Assembly: GCA_944470555.2 (NCBI GenBank)
Contig: OX104129.1
Coordinates: 48,517,998 to 48,581,997, forward strand
Source of the DNA: Heterobilharzia americana
Lineage: Eukaryota; Platyhelminthes; Trematoda; Strigeidida; Schistosomatidae
Reading direction: 5' to 3'
DNA length: 64,000 nucleotides
The translations under genes were made by a program, and so were the position numbers. This document shows, one piece after another, positions 22,591-32,700 of the stretch. Each line of letters opens with the position of its first letter. Within the stretch, counting starts at the first letter, position 1. The notes under the pieces are model-generated. The model was not told the origin of the DNA. It saw only the letters and a program-made list of their open reading frames with translations, and did no database searches.

Positions 22591-22944
22591 CAATCTACGA
22601 TGACGAACCGTCAGTCGAAAATGCAAAAGTCATTTTATACTCGGAAATTGAACTTAAGCACCTTAATTAATTAATTCTCGCTAATAGACAGTCATTTCAG
22701 AAATGGAAATTGGATATTAAAAGATAAGGGATTGTAACACAGAAATGATTGAACTGGTTTCTATGGAAACGCTGTTTGAAAGGGAGTTATAAATCGAACG
22801 TCTTATGAGATATGAAACACCTGAATTTCATATCTACCACAGAAAAACAAGTTGACAACAGCGGTATCATTTAGCGTCTTCCTATGTTGGATCAGCATGA
22901 TTTAAACACTAGATGGTTGTTTATTTATTTGTTTTTTTGTAAGT

Positions 22945-22945
<1 letters not shown>

Positions 22946-22983
<38 letters not shown>
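22946..22983. repeat. (AGT)n microsatellite
   Basis: About 12 uninterrupted AGT units. Confidence 0.95.
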
Positions 22984-23740
22984 TTGGAAATGGTCGAGTA
23001 GATGCTTAAAATCAGCTAAAGCTGAGTTCACCCAGAGAATAACAACAGGGGCATAGCAACCTGATTAACTGCAATATTGATCCAAGTTGACACACTTCAT
23101 ATTAATAAACACCTATAAGTCAAATGAACAAAATAAATGATAAGGCAGTGAAAACAATCAATTCTAATTATTTTGTGATCACTTCTGATCATAACCTTGA
23201 TTAATAATTGATTTAACTACTAAACAGACAATTAAATCACTGATTTTTGGTTTTGCCTATTAAAACATGTTTCATAGATATCTTGTTGTAAAAATAAAGG
23301 GGAAGAAAAACATCCGTTTGTTTGTTCGTTAATTTTTCCGTCAGAAAATGTTATTCTCTTTTTGAATTGAACCCTTGACTATCTATAAACTAAATTATTC
23401 TTCATAAAAGTAAACATATCGATCACTGAGGGGAAAGATTTTCAGCTTTATTATTGAATACTTGTGTAGGTATATAGAAGTTGGATCAGCTGCATGGTAA
23501 CTTCACTTCACTACGGTCATCGAAAAGATACTGCTACTGCTTCAGACGATAATATTCGGCTAAAGGGTCTCCGATCCAATGTTCCATCCAATGCTTCAGT
23601 TACAGGCGTCACCACCAAATTGTTAACAACGTAGCCTGTCTTCATGTAAAACTTAGAAATAAGTGTTCTGATTGGTCAGTCGGTATTAACCGGTATCATA
23701 AAGGTTTAAGTCTAAGTCTAAGTGCCAGGATTGAAATTGA
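22984..23740. other. Intronic DNA, nothing recognised
   Basis: A/T-rich, no ORF or inverted repeat that I can support. Confidence 0.4.
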
Positions 23741-23878
23741 GTGACTTTAAAGGTGGCACCCTAACAACTGATGAAATAACCAATCAGGTTTAGATATTTC
23801 ACCTAAGAGAGTAGTTTTCTACTAAACAGAGACGTAATTGGTTATCTGGAAAGTTACTAGGGTGGCCTTTAAAGTCAC
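23741..23878. mobile_element. 138-bp palindromic MITE-like element, copy 2
   Basis: Begins GTGACTTTAAAGGTGGCACC and ends GGGTGGCCTTTAAAGTCAC, forming inverted repeats of about 40 bp around a short loop. Length 138 bp, equal to the other well-defined copies. Confidence 0.85.
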
Positions 23879-23907
23879 CCTTCAAGTTAATTCATCAAAT
23901 TATTCAA

Positions 23908-24045
23908 GTGACTTTAAAGGCCATCCTAGTAACTGCTGAGATAACCGATCATGTTCCTTTATTTTAAAAATAACTGCCGTCGCAGCCGAAACACCGAAAG
24001 CTGATTGGCTATTTCAGTAGTTGCTAGCGTGGCCTACAAAGCTAC
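23908..24045. mobile_element. 138-bp palindromic MITE-like element, copy 3
   Basis: Begins GTGACTTTAAAGGCCATCCT and ends GCTAGCGTGGCCTACAAAGCTAC. The inner arms read AACTGCTGAGATAACCGATC and GATTGGCTATTTCAGTAG. It lies 29 bp after copy 2 and directly abuts copy 4. Confidence 0.85.
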
Positions 24046-24181
24046 TCGATGTTAAAGACCACCCTAGCAACTGCCAAGTTAATCAGTCGGATTTCGGAAT
24101 TTTGACTAGGAAGTTATTTTTCTATAGAATACAAGAACGTAATTTGTTTTCAGTAGTTGCTAGGGTGACCTTCAAAGTCAC
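24044..24181. mobile_element. 138-bp palindromic MITE-like element, copy 4
   Basis: Starts at CTCGATGTTAAAGACCACCC and ends GGGTGACCTTCAAAGTCAC. It abuts copy 3 with essentially no spacer, so the pair looks like a tandem or end-to-end insertion. Confidence 0.8.
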
Positions 24182-24389
24182 TTCATTTTTCCACTCATAC
24201 TTCAACTGACTAGCTAATTTTTATAACCCTCTGCCATCCGAAAGAAACACCAAGGCTGTTGATAACTGTTAATAATTAGACTGTAGCAACTTATGCTAGG
24301 TAGTGCATGCCTTAATAGATGCATTTTAGTTGTCCAGTAAAATTTCGTAGGCTTTTCACCGTGACGATCAGCGTAACAAAACTTTAATC

Positions 24390-24640
24390 TCTACACTTTG
24401 AAGCCAGGTAGTGTCACTTGCTTTCACACAATAGATGTGGCTCATTGCTCGGTGTGCACAAGATGGCTGACTGTGTTAGCCATTCAACCACTAGGTCGGA
24501 GCTCAGTGGTCTGCTGTTTCTCACTTATTTCAATTCACAATGTAGTGCGACTATCTACCGAGTTCTTCAGCTGGCATCCGCTTCATTTCCGACTAGTTGA
24601 CCCCACAGGTCTCAGCTACTCATTATAACTTGGAGATATT
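24390..24640 (-). mobile_element. SINE family B, 5' part, minus strand
   Basis: Reverse-complement reading gives the family 5' block (ATAATGAGTAGCTGAGACC, TGTGGGGTCAACTAGTCGG) and a degraded tRNA-like region. The 3' block is absent here; a separate 3' piece lies at 24715-24830. Two overlapping open frames in this stretch are spurious. Confidence 0.6.
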
Positions 24641-24714
24641 TATCTCGAAACATGTCACAAATGAGCAGTATACAGTAATGTATTTCGTGGATAATGGGGA
24701 TTTCATTTTTAAGG

Positions 24715-24830
24715 TAGTATACATCACAGACTGAAATCAGTTGGAGAACTGTTGGAAACCTGGGAGCATCGGACAACCATCTCACTATTTTATGGGGCTG
24801 TTTAGGAGTTTTTTAGTCTTAGGATGGCTT
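24715..24830 (-). mobile_element. SINE family B 3' fragment
   Basis: Matches the minus-strand family 3' block (CAGACTGAAATCAGTTGGAG ... GAAACCTGGGAGCATCGGAC). The hammerhead half present is mutated. Confidence 0.55.
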
Positions 24831-25074
24831 ATATATGTATCCTAAATGCAATGATTAGTCGACTGAGATTGCACATAAAGAGTTAGGAGGGATGATCATT
24901 AATCATGATAAGTTGCTGACAGTGTGGGAGAAGCAAAGACAGTCATCATATACTTCAGTTTCTCAGTCTTATTTTTTCTGTGGATAGATAATAAAAGATG
25001 GTGGGAGTAGGAGTGAATTGTAAACCGTAGAAATCACCATTGTGTTAAGTGGTTCAATTGACTATACATTATAG

Positions 25075-25350
25075 ACTAGCCGTGTGGGATCCACGGGACA
25101 AGATAAACCAGTGGTTGGAGACTTCAGGTGATATAGCTCAGAACCGATGTCAGTGGCGCAGATGCATGCACACACTATCCTCACATTAACCCCTATACTT
25201 AATCGCATTATCTTTTCATTCTTCTCTTTCTCTCTTTTCGTACTTTATATTTCTTTTGACTGAGTTTTCTTATCTTCATCTTTCACTTCACTGCCTTTTT
25301 ACTTGATGTGGCAACTCGGACCGTTACTCAGTAATGCCTGGTCCTATGTT
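25075..25350 (+). mobile_element. SR2-like RTE, 3'-end fragment
   Basis: Near-identical to the 3' end of the element at 27110-28140. The shared block runs from 'GACTAGCCG...GATCCACGGGACAAGAT' to 'CAGTAATGCCTGGTCCTATGTT'. The coding trace matches the SR2-type C-terminus (QWLETLGD, CIHTLSS). Heavily 5'-truncated. Confidence 0.75.
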
Positions 25351-25564
25351 CATTTGGATTGATAGATGGAACTATACATTATTAGAGTCATAATAATAAT
25401 AATAAAAGTGAAGAGAAAGTTTTAGTATGCATTGTATAAAAATCATTCTAAAACTTCTACTTACACTACCAAATTCTTATCCTATTTACAAATCGGTTTT
25501 CAACAAAACTGACTTTTTTATTAGCATAGTTGAATACTGAATATCATTGTAATCCAGAATGTAT

Positions 25565-25705
25565 ATTTTGCATCCTGTATGAGACTCATCACTTCGACGT
25601 ACCTGCATTCTAATGTTGTTGTTCCCAATTGTTGTCATTCATTGCTTCAAATGCCAGAGCATTGTCCATTAGGCTACTGTGTTGTGATAGTCACTTCTAG
25701 TGTGA
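25565..25705 (-). mobile_element. SINE family A fragment, decayed
   Basis: The minus-strand head is recognisable (AGCCTAATGGACAATGCTCTGG). The hammerhead is reduced to GTGATGAGTCTCATACAGGATG with no GAAA. Inactive. Confidence 0.55.
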
Positions 25706-25955
25706 TAGATATCGTTGGATTTGATGACTTGGTATTTCTTGTAAAAAGAGATATCTAAATGTAACTGGCAATTTCATTTTGATAGAAAGGATGACGGACT
25801 GATCCTTTCAATCAGAAATGAGTAATCACAAAATTGACTGTTATGATAAACTGTGTGTACCTTTTTCAGAAAGAATTTAAATAAGATATTCCATCTTTTC
25901 ATTACCGCCATATTTGTTTTTTATTTTCGCTCTGAATTTTGTTATTAACATACAG

Positions 25956-26079
25956 TTATTATTTACGCCTTCGTGAGATAAATCGTCAGGCTGCAATTGA
26001 TTTATTCATTGGAAATGAGCAGAGTTCTGAAATGACAATGTTTTGCAATGGATCGGGTTTAGAGTCTGCTTCACTGCAA
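25956..26079 (+). CDS. INPP5F: INPP5F/SAC2-like phosphatase, exon C (end of Sac domain)
   Basis: A 124-base exon between AACATACAG and CAA|GTGAGA. Its first base completes the Arg codon left by exon B, giving SVSR|YYLRLREINRQAAIDLFIGN. In INPP5F the corresponding text is NRYYLNRFKDAYRQAVIDLMQG. The tail (EQSSEMTMFCNGSGLESASLQ) is the variable linker after the Sac domain. It ends in phase 0, matching exon D. A longer open frame runs past the donor into the intron. Confidence 0.85.
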
Positions 26080-26514
26080 GTGAGAAATATTAGTTTTAGT
26101 TGTGTTGTTTTCTGTTTTCTTTTCTATATCTTCAACTTGCTATATCTTCCAGTTTTTAATAATCTCGTAACTCTGCTATGTTCGCATACTTTTTTGTTTA
26201 TCTTCAGAAAAATAAATCTTTTGAGAAAGCAACAAATTACCTCTTGAGCATTCATTCATTCAAGGATTATTGAAGAAAAGCGTAGGATAGTGTTTAGTAA
26301 GAGTTATTGTGCTACTTACTAATGTCCAGTAGTATCAAACATTAAGGTTAGCAACTCAAGTAAGAAACCCCATAATTTTGCCCAATATAAAAAACTTACC
26401 ATCTCTTGCAAACTTGTCACGACAAACTTGTTTGTAATACATTAATCCATTCCACAAACCAGAGACCTTTTATTGATATACCTGGTCTTTTCTAGGTTTG
26501 TTTAATGTATCAGA

Positions 26515-26600
26515 ATGAGATAATTCAGCGAAGAAAATATTCTTTTTCGACGATGTCATTTTCTTAAGTTGTACAATCGTATTTATATATATCATAAACA
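26515..26600. repeat. Fragment of a dispersed ~230-bp repeat
   Basis: GAGATAATTCAGCGAAGAAAA and following bases match the repeat at 28890-29110 and 59800-60020 in part. Confidence 0.45.
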
Positions 26601-26724
26601 TATAACAGTCTATTATAAAACAATAGGGTATAATTGCATCATTAACCTAGTGCTAAAAAACCCGAATCAAGAATGCAAAGTAGTTGCGTAATAAAGTAAG
26701 ACAATAGAAATATCGAGGAAGGGA

Positions 26725-27112
26725 AAACTACAGATCAGCTTCTCTAGTCAACAACTCATTCCGGAGTGCGTTAAGGACAAGTTGCCACTTTGGGCCACCC
26801 CGATGTGTGTCCACAAATTTACTTGCTCCTGTGGAGCTAGGCTACACAAAGCGCACGCTTTCCAAACGTATCTCGAAGCACTATCCTGCAAGGTTGTCGA
26901 GGGGAGAATGTAAATCAATTAACAGTTCAATTCTTGAACATTCGGTCAGTTCTGGACATAAAACTAGACCAGAGTCTTCCTTCAATGTCATTTATCGTGT
27001 CAGATGGAATAATTCAAAAGCAGTGCGCCTTGGACAGTTGTGCACAGCGGAAGCACTGGCAATTCATCAATTCAAGCCTGATCTCTGCTTGCAAAAGAAG
27101 TATGTTCAACAC
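26725..27112 (+). mobile_element. Penelope-like element fragment (GIY-YIG C-terminus)
   Basis: The translation contains TLSKRISKHYPARLSRGECK, then SSILEHSVSSGHK and AEALAIHQFKPDLCLQKKYV. This is the region after YIG in PLE nucleases, ending in the AEALAI...PDL motif. The upstream GIY part is readable in another frame (CVSTNLLAP for the usual CV.K..C.CG). It is joined directly to an SR2-like RT fragment. Confidence 0.7.
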
Positions 27113-27277
27113 ACAGATGATCTAGTCCTGTTAGGTGAAGACGCTGACGAGATGCAGTCTTTTGGACACCTTGAGTGGCAATTTGAGAATGTTTGGGATG
27201 CATTTCTCGCCACCCAAATGCAAATTGTTACTCCAGGACTGGTCTTCAACGGTACTCTGACCAACAATATAGAGTGA
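26807..27277 (+). pseudogene. Chimeric ORF: PLE endonuclease tail fused in frame to SR2-type RT
   Basis: A 156-aa open frame. Residues 1-100 are PLE-derived (KRISKHYPARL..., AEALAIHQFKPDL). From residue 103 it reads HTDDLVLLGEDADEM, which is the YADD catalytic region of an SR2-like RTE reverse transcriptase with YA changed to HT. The join lies at about 27110. No promoter or splice context is visible, so expression is doubtful and it is most simply a 5'-truncated RTE inserted into, or template-switched from, a PLE. Confidence 0.6.
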
Positions 27278-28140
27278 ATCGGCCGATTGCGTTCGGCACT
27301 TCAATTACCTGGGAAGCCAGATCAGCCCTGGTGAGTTGGTCATTGGCCGACGAAATTTCTGCACTGATACAAAAGGTTCAGTTGACTTTTCCCAACTAAT
27401 ACCATCTGTGGCGCCGCCACGTTGTCCGATTGTTTATTAAGGGTCGAGTGTACTGTGCTGCAGTCCACCCTGTTCTGCTGTATGGCTATAAAACATGGGC
27501 ATTAACGGCAGAAGACATGAGAGGGCTTCAGGTGTTCGACCACCGTTGCTTTCGTAGCATAGGCCTTGTTTCGTGGTGTCACCACGTGAGTAACACAGAA
27601 GTCAGACGTAGAGTTTTAGACAAGAAAGGTAAGACAGTTGATGCTGTTGTGAACCTTCATCGACTGAGATGACTGGGACATATGTTACATATGCCTAGCC
27701 ACCATCTGCCTTGCCACACAATGTTGGCTGAAGTAGGTTCATGCTAGAGAAAGGCTCGGGGAACGAGACAGACTGAAACATGGCATCAAAACATAAAGTC
27801 CTTGACTGTTGATTTGAGCCGTCTAGGGTGATGCAGACTAGCCGGTTCGGGTCCACAGGACAAGATGAACCAGTGGTTGGAGACTTTAGGTGATATAGCT
27901 TAGAACCGATGTCAGTGGTGCAGATGCATACACACACTATCCTCACATTAACCCCTATACTTAATCTCATTAACTCATTTTTCCTTCTTGTCTCTTACTA
28001 CTTTCTACTTCTAATTCCTTTGGCCGACTTTTCTTTCCTTCTTCATCTATTTTATTGACTTGTTGCTTGATGTGGTGATATGAAGTGTGGCATCTTGAAC
28101 CATTACGCAGTAATGCCTGGTCCTATGTTGACCTTGAAGA
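27110..28140 (+). mobile_element. SR2-like RTE retrotransposon, 5'-truncated, decayed
   Basis: From the YADD region through the C-terminus and 3' UTR: TDDLVLLGEDADEMQ, then LLYGYKTWALTAEDMR, DHRCFRSIG, VSNTEVRRRVL, VNLHRLR, and ETWHQNIKSL. All are typical of schistosome SR2/RTE C-termini. Several frameshifts and an in-frame stop break it. The 3' end matches 25075-25350. Confidence 0.8.
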
Positions 28141-28880
28141 TGATGATCGGCTATGATCACTAGCGTAGATTTTAAGAAGAAAAACGAATTTTATACCTAC
28201 CGGCTTATCTATCCCTTTTCATATTGCATTTCATAATAAAAGATTAACTTGGTGAGAAAAATAACTCATCTTTCTTGTTAAGTCAGCACATCCACAAAAA
28301 TGTTCGTGCCTTCGGGATGAGAGAAGAATGAGTCCTTGATTGCACTTTCATTTCCCTTCAGTTTTGCCCATATCGTTGCTAGCTTTCTGTTTTCCCCCTT
28401 ATCTTGCTTCGTGTTCATCTTCACAAGGTAACTTTTATAATCCGTGATATATTTTAGCAGCTTCCTGTGCTTCTGTGTCACTAATTATTATCAAGTTGTC
28501 TTTTTGTTATCCATATTCTTCATGACTGTGCTTACATACGTAGGCACACATGCACATTAATGTTGTTGCTGTTATTGTTATATCAACTATGTCTTACTAT
28601 TTATTATTAGGTCAAAGATTTAATTAAAAAGTTTCAAAAAGGTGAAATTTTTTTATAGAAAAGTTTATAATCGAAGTATATTTCATCAGACTGGCGGTCA
28701 TTATTCCCTGCAATACTAGAAAACCTGCTATATTGTAATCTGATAAATTTGATTTCTACTGGGCGATGATTGAAAGTGAGATGAAAATCTGGACCTTCAA
28801 TCATCATCCAGTACAAATACTAGTCTGCCAAACTACGGCTATCTCAGATAATCAAATTGTAAGTTTGATTTCAATAATCG
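28141..28880. other. Intronic DNA; short family D fragment at 28755-28830
   Basis: Apart from a short repeat piece (GGGCGATGATTGAAAGTGAG) nothing is recognised. Open frames on both strands here carry no motifs. Confidence 0.35.
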
Positions 28881-28889
28881 AAATAATCC

Positions 28890-29112
28890 CATTAGATAAT
28901 GAGAAACTATCAAGCGATAATTCAGCGAGAAAAAATTTTTTTCGACGAATCATTTTCAAAAGCTGTAAAATGGTAACCATAGTTACAAGGGCATACGTAC
29001 GCACCAACAATTAATATGTCAACACACAGCCATCAGAAATGTTTAGTAAAGTCACAGGATGATAACGGCTAGAAGGTCGATCAACTCAAGGTCATTAAGA
29101 TTTGCTTTCTCC
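28890..29112. repeat. ~230-bp dispersed repeat, copy 1
   Basis: Matches 59800-60020 in the same orientation. Common blocks are TTAGATAAT...AAACTA, TCATTTTCAAAAGCTGTA, and GATAACGGCTAGAAGGTC. Divergence is moderate. Class unknown. Confidence 0.6.
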
Positions 29113-29184
29113 AGTCAAGCTGTGACATTTTCAACCAATGAGTCAGTGAGGTCGTATTTAATCTTATTTTAGACGTAGTATTCA

Positions 29185-29785
29185 TCATGGACTGACATCA
29201 GTTGGGGAACCATTGAAAGTCTGGGAGCACTGGACAGCTGTTCCATCCTAGTACGCGACTCCTCAGCAGTACGCACCCACGACCCAGCTAGGGATCGAAC
29301 CCGGGACCATCAGGTCTCACGGCGAACGCGTTAACCATTTAGCCACTGGGTCGGTTTTCAGTGGTTCACAATTTCCAACTTCTGTCAATTCACGACATAG
29401 CGCGACTGTCACCCATTCATCTCAAAAATATATTATTGTATGGCGCTCATTAGTGACTTGCTTCCAGATGGATGTCAAAAAGTTCTAATGAGAAGCCGTG
29501 ATCTGTGGGGTCAACCAGTCGGAAGTGAAGTGGATGCTAACTGAAGGAAGACCTTGGGTGACAGTCGCGCTATGTCGTGAATTGACAGAAGTTGGAAATT
29601 GTGAACCACTGGGAACCGACCCGGTGGCTGAATGGTTAACGCGTTCGCCGTGAGACCTGATGGTCCCGGGTTCGATCCCTAGCTGGGTCGTGGGTGCGTA
29701 CTGCTGAGGAGTCCCGTACTGGGATGAAGCAACTGTCCAGTGCTCCCAGACTTTCAATGGTTCCTTAATTGATGTCAGTCCATGA
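29185..29785. mobile_element. SINE family B inverted pair: 230-bp perfect-frame palindrome
   Basis: Minus copy 29185-29414 and plus copy 29556-29785 pair without indels (sums of paired positions are 58970) around a 141-bp spacer. Each arm has the tRNA-like region with B-box GGTTCGATCCC and the family 3' block. The minus arm's hammerhead has GGAA for GAAA and a damaged stem II. The plus arm's hammerhead is core-intact. The plus copy's own 5' block lies in the spacer. Confidence 0.85.
29698..29743 (+). ncRNA. Hammerhead ribozyme motif, core intact (SINE B)
   Basis: Stem I GTACTG (29698-29703) with CAGTGC (29738-29743). Core CTGAGGA 29704-29710. Stem II GTCCC/GGGAT with loop GTACT. GAA 29726-29728. 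Stem III GCAACTGT. Cleavage triplet GTC ending at 29737. Compared with SINE A, stems I and III are different sequences but the core is kept. A G-U pair at the base of stem III could lower activity. No activity has been shown for this copy. Confidence 0.65.
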
Positions 29786-29790
29786 TTAAT
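29780..29790. repeat. Target-site duplication, left (11 bp)
   Basis: CCATGATTAAT, repeated at 32996-33006. It overlaps the end of the SINE B palindrome, so the RTE inserted exactly at the SINE 3' end. Confidence 0.8.
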
Positions 29791-32700
29791 TATTATTATT
29801 TATATTATTAGTCCCTTGGGTTCCTAGTGGAACATAGGGCTTCAGTAGCACGCCTCCAGTGACCTCTGTTCTCTGAGATCTTTTGAACCTGGTTCCACGA
29901 CAGCCCAGAAGCTCTCATTTCCTCCTCGCACGACCTCCTCCATGTCACCCTCGGACGTCCAACTCGTCGCTTCCCATGGGGATTCCACTCGAGGGCCTGA
30001 CGCGTGATGTCCTCAGTCGGCCTTCTCAGTGTATGCCCAATCCATCTCCACTTCTTCCTGCATATTTGTTGCGTGATAGGTTCTTGGTTGGTTCGTTCCC
30101 AGAGTTCCTTGTTGCTTATTTTTTCTGGCCATCTGATCTTCAGCAGCGAGCGTAAGCAGTTGTTGATGAATGTCTGTAGTTTATTGGAAATGCCTTTCGT
30201 GACGCGCCAAGTCTCTGAGCCATACAAGAGCACTGACTTGACGTTGGTGTTGAAAATCCGTATCTTGTTCCGCATGCTGAGTGCAGAAGATCTCCACACT
30301 GGTTTCAGGCTAATGAATGCCTGTCTTGCTTTTCCGATTCTGACTTTGACGTCCTCGTCCGTCCCGCCTGTAGTTGAAACAGTGCTTCCTAGATAAGTGA
30401 AGGAGGTTACTTCCTTCAAGTTTCTACCGTTGACGGTGATTGGAGTTTGTTGTTGTTGTTGATGGTGGTGGTGCGGTATCTTCATCACTTCTGTCTTCTC
30501 TATATTCACCTGAAGTCCCGTCTTAGCTGCCTCCTCTGTCAACTTGTTAGTTTTTGCCTGCAGATCTTCAAGTTTATGTGACATTAGGCATAAGTCATCG
30601 GCGAAATCCAAGTCTTCTAGGTTCTTTTCCGTCGTCCAGTGTATCCCCCTCTTCTCGCTGCCTACTGTTTGCTGCATGATCCAGTCCACCACAATTAGGA
30701 ATATCATGGGGGATAGTAGGCAACCTTGTTTCACTCCTGTCTTCACTTCAAAGGCATCACTGAGCTTCCCATTGTGGATTACTTGGCATGTGGCATCTTC
30801 ATATAGTTGTTGAATGAGGCGGATAAAGGTTTGCGGTACTCCGTAGTATTGAAGCAGTTTCCAAATTACTTCTCGGTCGACGCTGTCAAAGGCCTTCTCA
30901 AAGTCGATGAAGTTGAGGTATAGAGCTGATTGCCATTCTACGCTCTGTTCTATGATGATACGAAGCGTTGCAATTTGGTCAGCACATGATTTGTACTTCC
31001 TGAAGCCTGCCTGTTCCGGTCGCAGTTTTGAATCCAGTGCGTCTTTAAGCCTCTCCAGGATGATGCGGCTTAATATTTTACTTGGGGTGGATAGGAGAGT
31101 GATTCCTCGCCAGTTCTTGCAAGCACTGAGGTCTCCCTTCTTCGGCAGTTTGACAAGGTAACCCTTCTTCCAATCGTCAGGTACCTTCTCTTCCCTCCAC
31201 ACCTTCTGCAATAGTGGTGTGAGCATGTCCGCTGTTGTCTCTGCATCTGTTCTCAGTGCTTCTGGCGGTATTCCATCTGGTCCTGCTGCTTTCCCGCATT
31301 TCAGTAGCTTTATGGCGTTCAGGACTTCCATTTTCGTTGGGGGATTTATGTTCACTTGTAATTCAGCGGCTGCAGGTGGTATTTCTGGACGAAGTGCAGG
31401 TGGTGGTCGATTCAAGAGCTTCTTGAAGTGGTCGGCCCATCGTTTCCTCTGTTTCTCTTCTTTTGTAATTAAATTTCCTTCTTCATCTTTTATTGGTTTC
31501 ATCTGTGTTGGTCTCTTCCCTGATAGCAACCTGGTTATTTGATACAATGTCGTCAGGTCTCTCTTACCTGCAGCCTGTTCTGCTTCACTTGCCAGTGTGT
31601 CGTAGAAGTGTCGTTTGTCTTTGCGTGCACTCTTCTTCACTTCTTTATCCAGTGTTTTATACATTGTGCTCAGTTCCTCTTGTCGTTGAGCATCCTTGCA
31701 CTGGTTTATCTTCTGCTTCACCATCCTCCTCTCCTCTATCAGCTTCCAGGTATCCGTCGAGATCCATTCCTTGTCTTCTTTCTTCTTCCTTCCTAATACT
31801 GTTGTGCAGGTTTCTTTCCACATAGCTTTCAAAGACTTCCAGTGTTCTTCTACACAGGTTTCTTCAGGGATGTCCCTCGACGTCTCCCATTTTGTCTTGA
31901 TGGCTGCTTTGAAGATCTCCTTTGTAGTTTCATCCTTCAGTTTCCGAGTGTTGTACTTGAATTGAGGTCTATCACCAGCTTCCTTGAAGGCTTTTAACTT
32001 GATTTGGAAGGTTCCTTGCACTAGATAGTGGTCTGAACCTACATCTGCTCCTCTTCTTGACCTTGTGTTAAGTAGACTGCGTCTCCATTTTCTTGAGATT
32101 GAGATAAAGTCGATTTGGTTTTTAGTGTGTCCATCTGGTGAAATCCATGTCGCTTTGTGGATATCCTTGTGCCTGAACACACTGCCTCCAATCACCAAAT
32201 CGTTGAATGCACAGAATTCTGCAAACAATTCTCCATTCTCATTCATTTCACCTAGCGCCTCTCGACCCATGGTTAGTTCTCTTCCCGTGTTGTCCCCTCC
32301 CAGTTTGGCATTCATGTCGCCCATTAGAATTTTGATATCGCCAACTGACGTCTTGTCCAGTGTTGACTGAAGTTGTCTGTAGAATTCCTCCTTTTTCTCT
32401 TGCTCTGCATTATTTGTAGGTGCATAACATTGTATGATTGTGACCTTTCTTCCTTTTGAGTTGAATCTTGCTGACATGATCCTGGAGGAGATTGGTTCCC
32501 ACTGCATGAGAGCCTTCGATGCTCTTGAGGACATCATGATAGCCACTCCCTCAGTGTGCTCGTGGTTGGCGTCTGGGTGACCGGAGTAGATTATTGATTC
32601 TCCCGTTGACAGTTTGGAGAGTCCACTCCCATTCCATCTGCTTTCGCAAATCCCAAGCACTTCGATGTTATACCTTCTCATCTCCTTTGCAATCTGGGCT

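Noticed and set aside
23741..24181. CRISPR-like array
   Set aside because: The units are palindromic MITE-like elements with diverged copies, not identical short repeats with unique spacers, and the genome is eukaryotic.
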